A stretch of DNA of 64,000 nt from Vibrio splendidus (GTDB lineage Bacteria; Pseudomonadota; Gammaproteobacteria; Enterobacterales; Vibrionaceae): positions 124,001 to 188,000 of the forward strand of contig NZ_AP025508.1 in NCBI RefSeq assembly GCF_024347615.1, in the 5' to 3' direction. A program made the position numbers and the translations under genes. This document shows, piece by piece, positions 37,864-47,981 of the stretch; the stretch's first letter is position 1, and each line of letters opens with the position of its first letter. The notes under the pieces are model-generated. The model saw nothing but the letters and a program-made list of their open reading frames with translations, ran no database searches and had not been told where the DNA came from.

Positions 37864-39036
37864 TTATACATTATCTAGTGTGAGGTCATGGAACGCTTTG
37901 CTGCGTTCAAAACGCAAGGATTTAAGCATTTCTATAACCTGACCACTCGTGTTACCTTGCCCATAAGGATTGATGATCGTTTCACCATCTAGCTTGTAAT
38001 TTCGCTTCACAGCATCACTAATTGCCTCTGTGATAGATGCCAAACTGGGTTCGCAATTCAGCACACTTTTGGCCGCTAGGCGCCCTTTTTGTCTTGAACC
38101 AATATTGACCGTTGGAACATCAAAAGCCGGAACTTCAATAATACCACTCGACGAGTTTCCAATGACTGCAGCAGCGTGCTTGACTGAACTTAAATAGCGT
38201 ATTTGCCCGAGAGAGGGGATTGCCAGCACGCGGCTTGGTTGTTTCGCTGCATAAGCCTCTAACATCGGAATGATTCGACGCCCGCCATCATCCGCATTAG
38301 GATAAGTCAGTATAATTTGGTGATTCGGGTATTCATCTAGTGCGTCTAACAGAGCTTGAAAGCTATCCTCTGGGGATTCATCTCCGAGAGTGACAGGATG
38401 GTAGGTGACTACAAAATAAGGACCTGTAAGATCAAAGTTCAGTGATTCACTCAACTCTGAAATCGTCATAAAAGAGCCTCTATTCAAGTGATCTAAGCCA
38501 ATCGCACCAACGTTTTTTACTCGTTCTGGCGATTCACCTAATTGAATGACTCGATTTCGATATTCGTCTGTTGACGTGCCATGCAGGTAGCTCAATTTGG
38601 TAATAGCATGACGGATCGCATCATCGTAAGCGCCTTCGGTTATTTCCCCACCATGCAAATGGATAATTGGAATACGGAGTATCATGGCAGTTTGCGCTGC
38701 AGTTAGAGCTTCAAAACGATCTCCAAGAATGACAAGAACATCGGGTGCTAATCGTGACAATGCATCAGCAAAACCTAGAACGCCCAACCCCATACTTTTT
38801 GCCGTTCCTACCGGCGAGTCAGAAGAGAGCAAAATCTCTATTTTCTCGTCGATCAGGAAGCCATCTTTTTCTATTTGCTTATAAGTATCACCAAATTCTG
38901 GAGATAGGTGCATACCAGAAACGAGCAACTGTAATGTTAGAGCTGGGTCGCTTTGTATGTCTTTTAAAAGCCAAAAGAGCAGACCATACTCCGCTCTGGT
39001 ACCTGTAAAGACCGCGACCTTTTTATGTGTCTGCAT
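37864..39036 (-). CDS. legG: Hydrolysing UDP/GDP-N-acetylamino-sugar 2-epimerase (NeuC/LegG)
   Basis: The 390-residue GT-B-like epimerase starts VAVFTGTRAEYGLL and has ILGDRFEAL and HLHGGEITEGAYDDAIRHA (split by eye), all NeuC-family features. It epimerises C2 and removes the nucleotide, supplying the substrate for LegI. In the Campylobacter route the substrate is GDP-linked, which agrees with a PtmE-like gene here. It is 16 bp after legC. Confidence 0.88.
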   Translation of the reverse strand: MQTHKKVAVFTGTRAEYGLLFWLLKDIQSDPALTLQLLVSGMHLSPEFGDTYKQIEKDGFLIDEKIEILLSSDSPVGTAKSMGLGVLGFADALSRLAPDVLVILGDRFEALTAAQTAMILRIPIIHLHGGEITEGAYDDAIRHAITKLSYLHGTSTDEYRNRVIQLGESPERVKNVGAIGLDHLNRGSFMTISELSESLNFDLTGPYFVVTYHPVTLGDESPEDSFQALLDALDEYPNHQIILTYPNADDGGRRIIPMLEAYAAKQPSRVLAIPSLGQIRYLSSVKHAAAVIGNSSSGIIEVPAFDVPTVNIGSRQKGRLAAKSVLNCEPSLASITEAISDAVKRNYKLDGETIINPYGQGNTSGQVIEMLKSLRFERSKAFHDLTLDNV

Positions 39037-39052
39037 CGTGTATTAAACCTAC

Positions 39053-40204
39053 TTAGCTTTTAATTTCCACTGGTGTACTTGGAAGGTTAATTAAGTGCGC
39101 TTCGATAAATTCAGAGTAAGTTAGATCACCGCGCATTGCATTTTCAAACATTGGTAACCTGTGCATGAGCTGCCAAATTGGGCGAGTCATCACACCTGCA
39201 CTATTTGTGCCCGCAAGGATCTCTTCTCTACTTTTTTTATCTGGGCAAATAATGGCATTCAACCAGTAGTTGGATTTAGCGTACTTGGGTTCGACAACAA
39301 ACTTAATGTCAGTCCCTTCAAACAGACTTATGTATTGATTAGCAAGACTGCGTTTTTGAATAAGGTATTGCTCAATCACTTCCATCTGTGCACAACCAAG
39401 CGCTGCATTCAGATTTGGCATGCGGTAGTTAAAACCTGGCTCATCATGGAAAAATTCATAAGGATGAGGCACTTTCGCTGTCGTAGTGACATGCTTGGTT
39501 CGTGCTCCTAGCTCCTTGATTTTACATAAGACCATACCGCCACCACCAGTGGTAATGATTTTGTTGCCATTGAAGCTGACTGCACTAACATCACCAATAG
39601 TACCGGTGTGCTTACCTTTATAGAAAGAACCTAGGCTTTCTGCTGCATCTTCTACTAGAACAAGATTCCATTTCAGGCAAACTGCAACCAGCTCATCAAG
39701 CTCGACAGGGTGACCAAAGGTATGCATAGGGACAACCGCTTTAATTCGTTTGCCTGTATTCTTGTGAATACACCCCGTCTTGGTTACTTCAGCATACTCA
39801 CTTAAGAATGCATCTACAGCTTTAGGGCATAGGCCTAAGCTCACAGGAGAAACATCCACAAAAATAGGCTCGGCACCCATATGATAAAGAGCGTTACAAG
39901 TTGCAACGAAAGTCAGAGCTTGTGTAATAACAAGGTCTCCTCGTTGAACATCAGCCATGTACAAGGCCGCATGTAATGCTGCAGTACCATTGACTGTCGC
40001 TACCGCTTTAGCCGCACCTGTATACGCTTCAATCTTTCGCTCAAAGTCATCAACAAATTTACCAACGCTAGAAACAAAAGTACTTTCAATCGTTTCCATA
40101 ACATAGGCTTTTTCGTTGCCATTAAACGTTGGTGCGTGCAACGGAATGAATTCATTAGTTCTATAAGTATCTCTAACAAATTCAACAATAGATGTCGCTT
40201 TCAT
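39053..40204 (-). CDS. legC: LegC-family aminotransferase
   Basis: The 383-residue DegT/DnrJ/EryC1-type PLP enzyme has Lys215 in FNGNKIITTGGGG as the likely internal aldimine lysine and VEDAAESLG as the PLP aspartate region. It installs the C4 amino group on the 4-keto-6-deoxy-GlcNAc nucleotide. The N-terminal segment (EFVRDTYRTNEFIPLH) is typical of LegC rather than PseC. It is 12 bp after legB. Confidence 0.9.
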   Translation of the reverse strand: MKATSIVEFVRDTYRTNEFIPLHAPTFNGNEKAYVMETIESTFVSSVGKFVDDFERKIEAYTGAAKAVATVNGTAALHAALYMADVQRGDLVITQALTFVATCNALYHMGAEPIFVDVSPVSLGLCPKAVDAFLSEYAEVTKTGCIHKNTGKRIKAVVPMHTFGHPVELDELVAVCLKWNLVLVEDAAESLGSFYKGKHTGTIGDVSAVSFNGNKIITTGGGGMVLCKIKELGARTKHVTTTAKVPHPYEFFHDEPGFNYRMPNLNAALGCAQMEVIEQYLIQKRSLANQYISLFEGTDIKFVVEPKYAKSNYWLNAIICPDKKSREEILAGTNSAGVMTRPIWQLMHRLPMFENAMRGDLTYSEFIEAHLINLPSTPVEIKS

Positions 40205-40216
40205 TACTTACTCCGC

Positions 40217-41407
40217 TTACATCTTACTATCGAGGTATTTACCCGTTTCTTTGTGCCCGAAATCAGGGATCATGGTAAAGAATAGTTTTACAATTTGATC
40301 CTTAGTCCAAGCTTTCTTGCCTTTCATCGCTAAAATGCTGTCTTCGAATAAGGTTAGTAATTCTTGGTCATAAAGTGGGTCGTTTTTAATGATTCCAAGA
40401 TTTGAAAATCGAGACATGTCCAACTCTTCTTTATCCGTGAAAAACTCTTCAAAGTCTTTCTCACCCGTTGTATCGCTAGCAGTGAACAAACATGGCCACT
40501 TTCCTTGTTCAGGAAGTGTATGAGCCAATTGTCGAGCTTCTTCTTCTGTTTCACACAAGTGAGTCTCATAGCCAAGTTGCTCTAAATATTTCACGGCAAT
40601 ATCAGCAAACGAAATAAGATGAAGTGCTTCACTCAACTTAGGAAAGAAAATGTCACGATTTTCACCAAAGATACAAGACATTAGACATAGCTCACCTGAC
40701 TCTTGAGGTGTCACGAAGTAACGCTTGATATCGTTTGGAGCCACGATAGGTTGTCGTTTTTGAATACGCTGATTGAAACCATGCAACAATGAACCATCTG
40801 AGAACGCAACATTGGCAAAGCGCGCTGTTGAGATAGCCATTTGTTCACTTTTACGCATTAGGAACATCTCCATGATACGCTTTGATGCGCCCATCATATT
40901 GACTGGGTTTGCCGCTTTATCAGTAGAAACACAGAAGTACTTTTTAGCACCAGCATCAATAGACTGTTGAATGGTTTTATCCGTATTAAATACGTTTACA
41001 TCGATCATTCGCATCAATGTATAGGGATCTTTCTCGCTTCTAACATGCTTAAGTGCTGATAGGTTCAACACATAATCAAACTTGCCGTCTGCTTTGATGA
41101 ACGCGTCATACTCTAGAGAACCAATATCTAAGGCAAATGTTTGGAAATCACCATCGATGTACCCAAATGAGCTACGAATATCTCGAACCAGCTCTACCAT
41201 ATTGTTTTCACTAATATCAATAACATGCAGCTTTTTAGGGTTACGTTTGAAAATTTCTTTGGTTACCGCTTGGCCGATGGAGCCTGCTCCACCTAAAACA
41301 AGAAAACTAGATTTGGATATTATGTCTGCTAGTTCATTTTGATGCTGTTTTATATCAGAATTGAACAGCATCTCCGTACGACCGATTAGTGATAAGGCAT
41401 TAGTCAT
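40217..41407 (-). CDS. legB: LegB-type nucleotide-GlcNAc 4,6-dehydratase
   Basis: The 396-residue FlaA1/CapD-type SDR has the NAD motif LVLGGAGSIGQAV near residue 36. The catalytic segment is VSTDKAANPVNMMGASK, where Met replaces the usual Tyr, as is normal in this family. A C-terminal extension of about 100 residues separates LegB from PseB. It starts the nonulosonate pathway by C4 oxidation and C6 deoxygenation. It is 47 bp after the transferase candidate. Confidence 0.88.
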   Translation of the reverse strand: MTNALSLIGRTEMLFNSDIKQHQNELADIISKSSFLVLGGAGSIGQAVTKEIFKRNPKKLHVIDISENNMVELVRDIRSSFGYIDGDFQTFALDIGSLEYDAFIKADGKFDYVLNLSALKHVRSEKDPYTLMRMIDVNVFNTDKTIQQSIDAGAKKYFCVSTDKAANPVNMMGASKRIMEMFLMRKSEQMAISTARFANVAFSDGSLLHGFNQRIQKRQPIVAPNDIKRYFVTPQESGELCLMSCIFGENRDIFFPKLSEALHLISFADIAVKYLEQLGYETHLCETEEEARQLAHTLPEQGKWPCLFTASDTTGEKDFEEFFTDKEELDMSRFSNLGIIKNDPLYDQELLTLFEDSILAMKGKKAWTKDQIVKLFFTMIPDFGHKETGKYLDSKM

Positions 41408-41454
41408 AGAGTTACTCTTTATGTTGAACTGAATTGGATAATCAATTTAGGTGA

Positions 41455-42555
41455 TTATAATTCAATTTTTTGTAAAACTTGCTTAATCCTGAGATCTAAT
41501 TCTGCAGGGTTTTGCTCAAAGCTCGCAATAGTATTGATTGTTTCGGCTATTTCATCTTGTTTCAATATCTGAAAAACGTCACAGTACTCTTCCAATCCCA
41601 TACCGACCGATGAAAATAACGACACAATTCCCATTTTCTTATTAGACAACATCAGGAATAGCTCAACCGGAAGCTTAGGTGGTAATTGTTCAACGCCCTT
41701 AAAGAGTTTATTGTAATCGTCTTTTGGTTCTGAAGGGTGGAGCTTTAAAACAACATTATAGCCGGCATTGATTGCCTGTTTGTAAATGTCTTGATAGACC
41801 TTTTTGACAAAGTTGATATCTTTGAATCGTAGAGCGTTTTCTTTAGATGTCGGCTGAGTAGCAAGAATGATCGTTCTTTTTTCATTTGTGTAATTATCGA
41901 CTTGGAATAGTTCTGATACTACCTCAACTGCGTGTCCTGATTTTGATAGAGTAAGTTTTTTTACTTTGTCTTTTACTTTTGAGGGTGATCTCTCAGGTGA
42001 AAGAAGGTGGATTTCTAGACACTCTTTTTTTTCGCCCATGATCATTGTCTTTGAAGGGTAGCCCTTAAATCGTCTAAATATTTTTTTTACTGGATTATGA
42101 ATAGGAATTTCAATGTAGTTCCTCATTCCATCTTCAATCATTTTATAGGTTGGAACCAGCAACCTAAATAGTCTAGACATCTTATTGTCATCATTGAAAA
42201 CAAAAAGTTCATAGCTACCTAAATCTGGGAGTATGTTTTTATAATTATTAATATAGGACGTCAAAGAGTTCTTTAAAACACTAGGGATGCGTAATCCGAG
42301 CATAGAGGATTTTATTATAAACTTACCAATTAGACCCTTTCGCTTTATTTCGGATGTTAGTTCATCTCTACTAACCAATATAATGTTAATGTTACTTGGT
42401 AGGTTAGATGTGTTTATAAGTGTAGAGGGAATGTTTTGGTAGTCATTAAACAATACAATGGTTGAGTTTTTATTTGATTTAACAGCATGAAAAACACTTA
42501 GCATGACATGCCTTACCGTAGAGCAAATATAAAGATTTGAATTTCCATCTATCAT
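41455..42555 (-). CDS. Putative nonulosonate (sialic/legionaminic acid) transferase
   Basis: No confident family name from reading, but the 366-residue protein has the three short motifs known in bacterial GT52/GT38-type sialyltransferases: EDG at 141-143 (MIEDGMRNY), HP at 273-274 (LKLHPSEP) and SS at 315-316 (SLFSSVGMG). EDG and HP are general-base/acid and CMP-contact motifs there. CSTVRHVMLS near the start also fits a GT-B N-terminal domain. The gene sits directly before legB, so it is the best candidate to transfer the CMP-nonulosonate. DNA is more AT-rich than the flanking leg genes. The function is inferred. Confidence 0.65.
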   Translation of the reverse strand: MIDGNSNLYICSTVRHVMLSVFHAVKSNKNSTIVLFNDYQNIPSTLINTSNLPSNINIILVSRDELTSEIKRKGLIGKFIIKSSMLGLRIPSVLKNSLTSYINNYKNILPDLGSYELFVFNDDNKMSRLFRLLVPTYKMIEDGMRNYIEIPIHNPVKKIFRRFKGYPSKTMIMGEKKECLEIHLLSPERSPSKVKDKVKKLTLSKSGHAVEVVSELFQVDNYTNEKRTIILATQPTSKENALRFKDINFVKKVYQDIYKQAINAGYNVVLKLHPSEPKDDYNKLFKGVEQLPPKLPVELFLMLSNKKMGIVSLFSSVGMGLEEYCDVFQILKQDEIAETINTIASFEQNPAELDLRIKQVLQKIEL

Positions 42556-42616
42556 GATTTACCTCGATAAGACTGTGCTAATTTGTCCGTATAAGAGCAC
42601 TTTAACCACGTAAAGT

Positions 42617-43369
42617 TCATTGTTTTTTAATGCTAATTTTGAATTTTATGTTATGTAGGTGACGTTGGATAGTCTCGTTTAAATTGAACCATTCACGCTT
42701 ACATTTCTTGAATAAACTTCTGGTGCTTGTGCGTTTTTCATATCCGATATCAGAATCAAACTTTGGGTCATTCGTTAAACAGGGTACTGCAGTGCCGTAA
42801 CACTCGACTTCGTTTTGCCAGAATCGATCCATATAAATATCGACAGCCATATACCATTCTTTTGAGTGTTTAAGGAATTTTTTCGCTCCTGAAGGCCTTA
42901 AGAAATAGGCTGTTGCACTCATATGCCCTTTAGTGAACTTATGAATACTGGTAGATTTAGCTCCGAACACTTCGTAAGAATCATATTTACGACGCTTATT
43001 TCTAAATAATCGAATGCACTCTACAGATTCTGGTATAGCTCGGATATCTTGAATAAAATTAATAAATGCCTCTTTAAATAAAAGAGCGTCATCTTCAATT
43101 ACGATTATTGGCTGATTGAGTTCAACACACTTTTCCCATAATAAAAAATGGCTTGCATAGCACCCTAGTTGTCCTGCACTCAGTGTCTTTGCTCTGTATG
43201 TTTGACTTAAGTCATCACTGTAACGACTGATTAACGTGTGAGGAGGTGATGTTCTGCCATCCACGGCAGAAAATAGCTCAAAAGGAAGGGATAACTCATC
43301 TAATTGACGACTAATGTTCTCTTTTCTCTCTGTGGAAGATTCTAAATTTATGACAAAGATTTTAGTCAT
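42617..43369 (-). CDS. Glycosyltransferase family 25 (LPS)
   Basis: The 250-residue GT25 enzyme has VINLESSTERKEN at the start, LFSAVDGR, GCYASHFLLWEKC and the intact acidic motif IEDDALL (residues 92-95 EDDA). It would add a hexose, often galactose or glucose, to the core. It overlaps waaL by 8 bp. The paralogue at 26503 has EDHAD at the same place. Confidence 0.88.
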   Translation of the reverse strand: MTKIFVINLESSTERKENISRQLDELSLPFELFSAVDGRTSPPHTLISRYSDDLSQTYRAKTLSAGQLGCYASHFLLWEKCVELNQPIIVIEDDALLFKEAFINFIQDIRAIPESVECIRLFRNKRRKYDSYEVFGAKSTSIHKFTKGHMSATAYFLRPSGAKKFLKHSKEWYMAVDIYMDRFWQNEVECYGTAVPCLTNDPKFDSDIGYEKRTSTRSLFKKCKREWFNLNETIQRHLHNIKFKISIKKQ

Positions 43370-44561
43370 TGGAAACTCTCTTACATCTTGAGCAAATAGG
43401 AAACAATAGTAACAAGAATAGTATTAAAGGTTGTGGGTGATTGAGCGGTACATCAGACAGTGATGCTATGAATATCACAGATACAATACTAATAACTAGC
43501 ATTTCTTTACGTGTTGATAGTTTATGACTAATTATCAACGGATATATCATTAGTGCAATTAACATAATTAATCCAACAATCCCTGATTTTATCAATTTGT
43601 CTAAAAATTGGTTGTGATAGTGTGTTGGGTTAAATTCATATAACGAGGAAGATATTTTTCCATCATCATATAGTTGTTTTATTTCTAATTGATGCTTATC
43701 ACCACTACCTAGTATGATATTGTTTTTTATTAAGCTTGGAGCTGCTAACCACATTTGAAATCTTAATCCTATGGAGTTATTTAACTCACCAGATTCTATT
43801 TGATGTATCTCTGATTGCGTTTTTTTTATCGTTAACTCTATGTTGTCTTTTAGTAATGTTAAAGACCCAATAGATACTATTAATATAGGAATAATTAGAT
43901 TGGTTATTGTTTTTTTCGTGAGATTTTTATGTGCTATATGGCGTAAAGATACTAAAATTATAGAAAAAACAAGAGCTAACCACACTCCTCTTGACTCGCT
44001 TGTTATTAAAGGGTAAATAATAAGTAGTAAAGGTAGTGTGCATATCCATTTTTCTTTAACATCAGAACTTGACAACATTAATGAGTATGCTGTGGAACCA
44101 ATTATTGCACATATAGTCGCGTATGGGATTGGGTTTATATATCCAGAAAATCTACTGTAACCTAAAATTTGATGGTAATAAAAACTATTAAAAAATAGCA
44201 CTAAGCTGCCTGTGAATAATAATGAAATTAGCAGTTTGTTTTTTATTTCTTTCAGAGGAAAAAAAGCTAGAAATATAGATGTAACGATTAACGCCCTCAT
44301 TTCTCTAGAGCTTGCACCGTGAGTGTAATAACTGAAAATACTATATAATGTTACTAATATAACAATAATTAGATATGGATTACACAAGCGATCTTTTAGG
44401 TTGACATTGTTGATTTTAGAAAAGAACAAGCCAGCCAAAGAACCAACGACTAAAAATATAGCCATTTTCTTATCACCATTCGGAATGATTAGCATGCCCG
44501 AAAAAGCAAAAAGGTAAGGAGCAAGTATAAGGGTTTTAAGAATGTTTTTATATAAATTCAT
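43362..44561 (-). CDS. waaL: O-antigen ligase WaaL
   Basis: The 399-residue polytopic membrane protein has about 10-12 helices. The conserved Arg lies in SESRGVWLAL (Arg191) and a large periplasmic loop (about 235-320) ends with THYHNQFL (His316), both characteristic of WaaL ligases. It transfers undecaprenyl-linked O-antigen to lipid A-core. It lies 1 bp after the lpxM-like gene. Coding is AT-rich, as usual for this fast-evolving gene. Confidence 0.88.
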   Translation of the reverse strand: MNLYKNILKTLILAPYLFAFSGMLIIPNGDKKMAIFLVVGSLAGLFFSKINNVNLKDRLCNPYLIIVILVTLYSIFSYYTHGASSREMRALIVTSIFLAFFPLKEIKNKLLISLLFTGSLVLFFNSFYYHQILGYSRFSGYINPIPYATICAIIGSTAYSLMLSSSDVKEKWICTLPLLLIIYPLITSESRGVWLALVFSIILVSLRHIAHKNLTKKTITNLIIPILIVSIGSLTLLKDNIELTIKKTQSEIHQIESGELNNSIGLRFQMWLAAPSLIKNNIILGSGDKHQLEIKQLYDDGKISSSLYEFNPTHYHNQFLDKLIKSGIVGLIMLIALMIYPLIISHKLSTRKEMLVISIVSVIFIASLSDVPLNHPQPLILFLLLLFPICSRCKRVSND

Positions 44562-44562
44562 A

Positions 44563-45516
44563 TTATGAGTACGGGTTTACATTACTGTCTGGACGAGTCT
44601 TAAGTAATCTTAAGATCCACATATATTGTTCTGGGTTCTTACTCACGTAATCTTCAATGCATTGATTCATCATACGTGCATCCTCCTCTTCGCTTCCTGT
44701 TGGGAAAGGTAGAGCAGGGTAGAAGTCCAGGGTATATTGGCCTGTACTGCTATCGTATTGAGCAAACAAGGGCACAATTTTAGCTTTACTTAGTTTTGAT
44801 AGGCGACCAAGGCCTGAGATAGTTGCTTTTTGAGTCGCGAAGAAGTCAACGAAGACACTGTGCTCACGACCAAGATCTTCATCAGGGAGATAATAACCAA
44901 GGTACCCATCACGTACTGACTTGATGAAAGGTTTGATACCACCACTGCGATCATAAACACGACCGCCGTATTGCACGCGCTGTCGGTGCATTAGCCAGTC
45001 ACTGAGTTTGTTTTTTTGTGCTTTCGCCATCGCAGACACAGGTAAATTTCGTGAAGCTAATAATACCGCTGGGATATCGATAGCCCATGTGTGTGGCACC
45101 AGTAAGATCACATTCTCGCCACTGTCCGTAATATCGGTTAGGTTGCTTAGGCTGTTTATCGAAGTGTTGTTCTCTAGCCAAGTTTTGCTCTTTAGTGTTA
45201 AAGAAGCAAACCCCATCAAAAACGAGATGGATGTAACGTATGACTGATAGAGAGTTTCTTCACGCTGTTCTACAGATTGCTCAGGAAAGCACATCTCAAG
45301 GTTTACGCGAGCTCGGCGGTTAGCCTTATTCTTGATTTTTACAGCTTGCTTAGCCATAAACTTAGCTAATGCTAAACGAATGCTATTAGGTAAGAAGCAG
45401 ACTAAAGACGATAACAGAACAGCAATCCAAGTGCCCCAGTATTTAGGTGCTAGAAATCCCCATTCAAACTCAGGATTGTAAGCTTTTGGATCAAAATCAT
45501 TACGTTGTGTGGTCAT
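44563..45516 (-). CDS. lpxM: Lipid A acyltransferase, LpxM/MsbB type
   Basis: The 317-residue protein has HX4D at His142-Asp147 (PHTWAIDIPA). The blocks YGGRVYDRSGGIKPFIKSV (split by eye), YYLPDEDLG and FVDFFATQKAT resemble E. coli LpxM more than the LpxL-like protein at 19022 (HX4E). It adds the last secondary acyl chain in the inner membrane. Placement inside the core/leg array, ahead of waaL, is unusual; in E. coli lpxM is elsewhere. Confidence 0.88.
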   Translation of the reverse strand: MTTQRNDFDPKAYNPEFEWGFLAPKYWGTWIAVLLSSLVCFLPNSIRLALAKFMAKQAVKIKNKANRRARVNLEMCFPEQSVEQREETLYQSYVTSISFLMGFASLTLKSKTWLENNTSINSLSNLTDITDSGENVILLVPHTWAIDIPAVLLASRNLPVSAMAKAQKNKLSDWLMHRQRVQYGGRVYDRSGGIKPFIKSVRDGYLGYYLPDEDLGREHSVFVDFFATQKATISGLGRLSKLSKAKIVPLFAQYDSSTGQYTLDFYPALPFPTGSEEEDARMMNQCIEDYVSKNPEQYMWILRLLKTRPDSNVNPYS

Positions 45517-45600
45517 TCGTTCACTATATTATTTAAATCAGAGAGTTAACTTTATATCGGTCACTCGGGGAATGATTATGTTTACTAGATTATCCAATGA

Positions 45601-45623
45601 TGCATCCCAAAAAGCAGGATGCA
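45601..45623. other. Hairpin between hldD and the lpxM-like gene
   Basis: TGCATCC at 45601-45607 pairs with GGATGCA at 45617-45623 around nine bases. It lies in a 140-bp spacer and has no clear T-run on the minus strand, so it is a weak processing or pause candidate, not a firm terminator. Confidence 0.4.
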
Positions 45624-45656
45624 CCATTAGTCTTAATCTGAAATATAAAGCTACAG

Positions 45657-46598
45657 CTATGCGTTTACGATCTTCATGTACTCAGCGACGCCATCTGCCA
45701 CTGTTTTAAACTCGATGTCGCAACCGGTATTGCGAAGCTTAGTTAAGTCAGCTTGTGTGAACTCTTGGTAAGCGCCTTTCAAATGCTCAGGGAAAGGAAT
45801 CGTTTCAATCTCGCCTTTACCATGGTGCTTGATTACTGCTTTTGCGATTTCTTCAAAAGACTCTGCGTTGCCTGTACCTAGGTTGAAAATACCTGAAACA
45901 CCGTTTTCTAAGAACCACAGGTTTACCGCTGCGACATCACCCACATACACAAAATCACGCTTGAAGGTTTCGCTACCTGCGAACAACTTCGGGCTTTCAC
46001 CAGCATTCATTTGGTTGTTTAGGTGGAAAGCGACAGAGGCCATGCTGCCTTTGTGTTGCTCGCGTGGACCATAAACATTGAAGTAACGGAAACCAACGAT
46101 TTGTGGAAGCGTTTCGTTATGCGCTACGGCATCCGCGGTTAGGCGACGAACATAGTTATCAAACTGCTGTTTAGAGTAACCGTAGACATTCAATGCACCT
46201 TCGTACTCTCTCTCCTCGATAAAAGTATCGGTTTCGCCATAAGTGGCAGCAGAAGAGGCATATAAGAAGGGAATTTCACGCTCCACACAGTAATGAAGTA
46301 GCTCTTTTGAGTACTCATAGTTATTGAGCATCATGTATTTGCCATCCCACTCAGTGGTCGCAGAGCATGCACCTTCATGGAAAACCGCTTCAATATGACC
46401 GAAATCATCACCAGCCATAACCTGAGTTAGAAAGTCATCACGATCCATGTAATCAGTGATGTCTAGGTCTACAAGGTTCTTAAATTTCTTACCATCTTTT
46501 AAGTTGTCGACGACCAGAATATCGTTGTGGCCCGCTTCATTTAGCGCCTTAACAATATTGCTGCCAATCATGCCAGCACCACCCGTTACGATAATCAT
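45657..46598 (-). CDS. hldD: ADP-L-glycero-D-manno-heptose 6-epimerase
   Basis: From ATG 46598 the protein is 313 residues, the family length; a start 81 bp upstream adds an unlikely extension. The N-terminal [19 protein letters not shown] site, the catalytic Tyr/Lys in [11 protein letters not shown] and YFNVYGPRE are the HldD signature. It makes ADP-L,D-heptose for the heptosyltransferase(s). A TATACT box precedes it on the minus strand around 46640. It heads the minus-strand array. Confidence 0.96.
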   Translation of the reverse strand: MIIVTGGAGMIGSNIVKALNEAGHNDILVVDNLKDGKKFKNLVDLDITDYMDRDDFLTQVMAGDDFGHIEAVFHEGACSATTEWDGKYMMLNNYEYSKELLHYCVEREIPFLYASSAATYGETDTFIEEREYEGALNVYGYSKQQFDNYVRRLTADAVAHNETLPQIVGFRYFNVYGPREQHKGSMASVAFHLNNQMNAGESPKLFAGSETFKRDFVYVGDVAAVNLWFLENGVSGIFNLGTGNAESFEEIAKAVIKHHGKGEIETIPFPEHLKGAYQEFTQADLTKLRNTGCDIEFKTVADGVAEYMKIVNA

Positions 46599-46749
46599 AA
46601 TTTCTAACTCTTTTGAATACAGAACTGTCACGAGTATAGCAAGGAATGGAGAAAGCGGGCTAGTGGAATAATTCCCCAACCAGAGTATGATAAGGCAAGC
46701 TAAGTTATAAATTATGTTGAGTTAATTACTCAAAACTATAGGTATTATC

Positions 46750-47913
46750 ATGAAGATTGCAGTAGCCGGTACTGGGTATGTGGGTCTATCAAACGCAATG
46801 CTGTTAGCACAACATCATGAAGTAGTCGCGGTAGATATCATCGATGAAAAAGTGACAATGCTGAATAATAAGCAGTCGCCGATTGTAGATAATGAGATTG
46901 AGCACTTTCTATCAAATAAGACGCTGAACTTCAGGGCGACAACAGATAAAGCGGCTTACAAAGATGCTGAGTTTGTCATCATTGCTACTCCAACCGATTA
47001 TGATCCAAAAAATAATTATTTTGATACCAGCTCTGTAGAATCGGTCATTAAAGACGTCATGGATATCAATCCCAATGCCGTCATGGTGATCAAATCAACG
47101 GTACCTGTTGGTTATACTGAGCGCGTTAAGCAAGATTTAAACTGTGAAAACATTATGTTCTCGCCAGAATTTTTACGTGAAGGCAAAGCCCTGTACGACA
47201 ACCTGCACCCATCACGCATTATTGTTGGTGAGTGTTCTGAGCGAGCGAAAGTGTTTGCTAATCTTCTTGTTGAAGGCGCAGAAAAAGAGAATATCGACGT
47301 ACTGTTTACTCACTCCACAGAAGCGGAAGCAGTAAAGCTCTTTTCAAATACCTACTTGGCGATGCGTGTTTCTTATTTCAATGAGCTTGATTCTTACGCC
47401 GAAGCGCATGGTTTGGATTCTCGTCAGATCATCGAAGGTGTGGGCTTAGATCCTCGAATTGGCAACCATTACAACAACCCTTCATTTGGTTACGGTGGTT
47501 ACTGCTTACCGAAAGACACCAAGCAGTTGTTGGCGAATTACCAAGATGTACCAAACAACATTGTGGGCGCTATTGTTGACGCTAACCGCACTCGTAAAGA
47601 CTTTATTGCGGAGTCCATTATTAAGCGCTCGCCTAAAATTGTAGGTATCTATCGCTTGATCATGAAGGCCGGCTCGGACAACTTCCGTGCGTCGTCGATT
47701 CAAGGCATCATGAAGCGTTTGAAAGCTAAAGGTATAGAAGTGGTCGTGTTCGAACCTGTGTTGGAAGAAGAGCATTTCTTTAACTCGAAGGTTTATTCTG
47801 ATCTGGAAGAATTTAAAGCCGTATCGGATGTGATTGTATCCAACAGAATGGTCGATGAAATATCAGACGTTGCAGATAAGGTGTACACACGAGACCTCTT
47901 TGGCAGTGATTGA
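46750..47913 (+). CDS. ugd: UDP-glucose 6-dehydrogenase
   Basis: The 387-residue protein has a Rossmann start ([14 protein letters not shown]) and the catalytic Cys252 in [12 protein letters not shown]. The length agrees with the short bacterial Ugd type. It oxidises UDP-glucose to UDP-glucuronate with 2 NAD+. It is divergent from hldD across 151 bp. Its likely partner, the UDP-glucuronate epimerase, lies 20 kb to the left at 25421. The downstream inverted repeat at 47982 may affect its end. Confidence 0.94.
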   Translation: MKIAVAGTGYVGLSNAMLLAQHHEVVAVDIIDEKVTMLNNKQSPIVDNEIEHFLSNKTLNFRATTDKAAYKDAEFVIIATPTDYDPKNNYFDTSSVESVIKDVMDINPNAVMVIKSTVPVGYTERVKQDLNCENIMFSPEFLREGKALYDNLHPSRIIVGECSERAKVFANLLVEGAEKENIDVLFTHSTEAEAVKLFSNTYLAMRVSYFNELDSYAEAHGLDSRQIIEGVGLDPRIGNHYNNPSFGYGGYCLPKDTKQLLANYQDVPNNIVGAIVDANRTRKDFIAESIIKRSPKIVGIYRLIMKAGSDNFRASSIQGIMKRLKAKGIEVVVFEPVLEEEHFFNSKVYSDLEEFKAVSDVIVSNRMVDEISDVADKVYTRDLFGSD

Positions 47914-47981
47914 TCAAAGGTATTATGGATTGAAGGTGAATTTTAGCGCTTGCTAATTCGACCAGATGTTATCAGCTCGAT

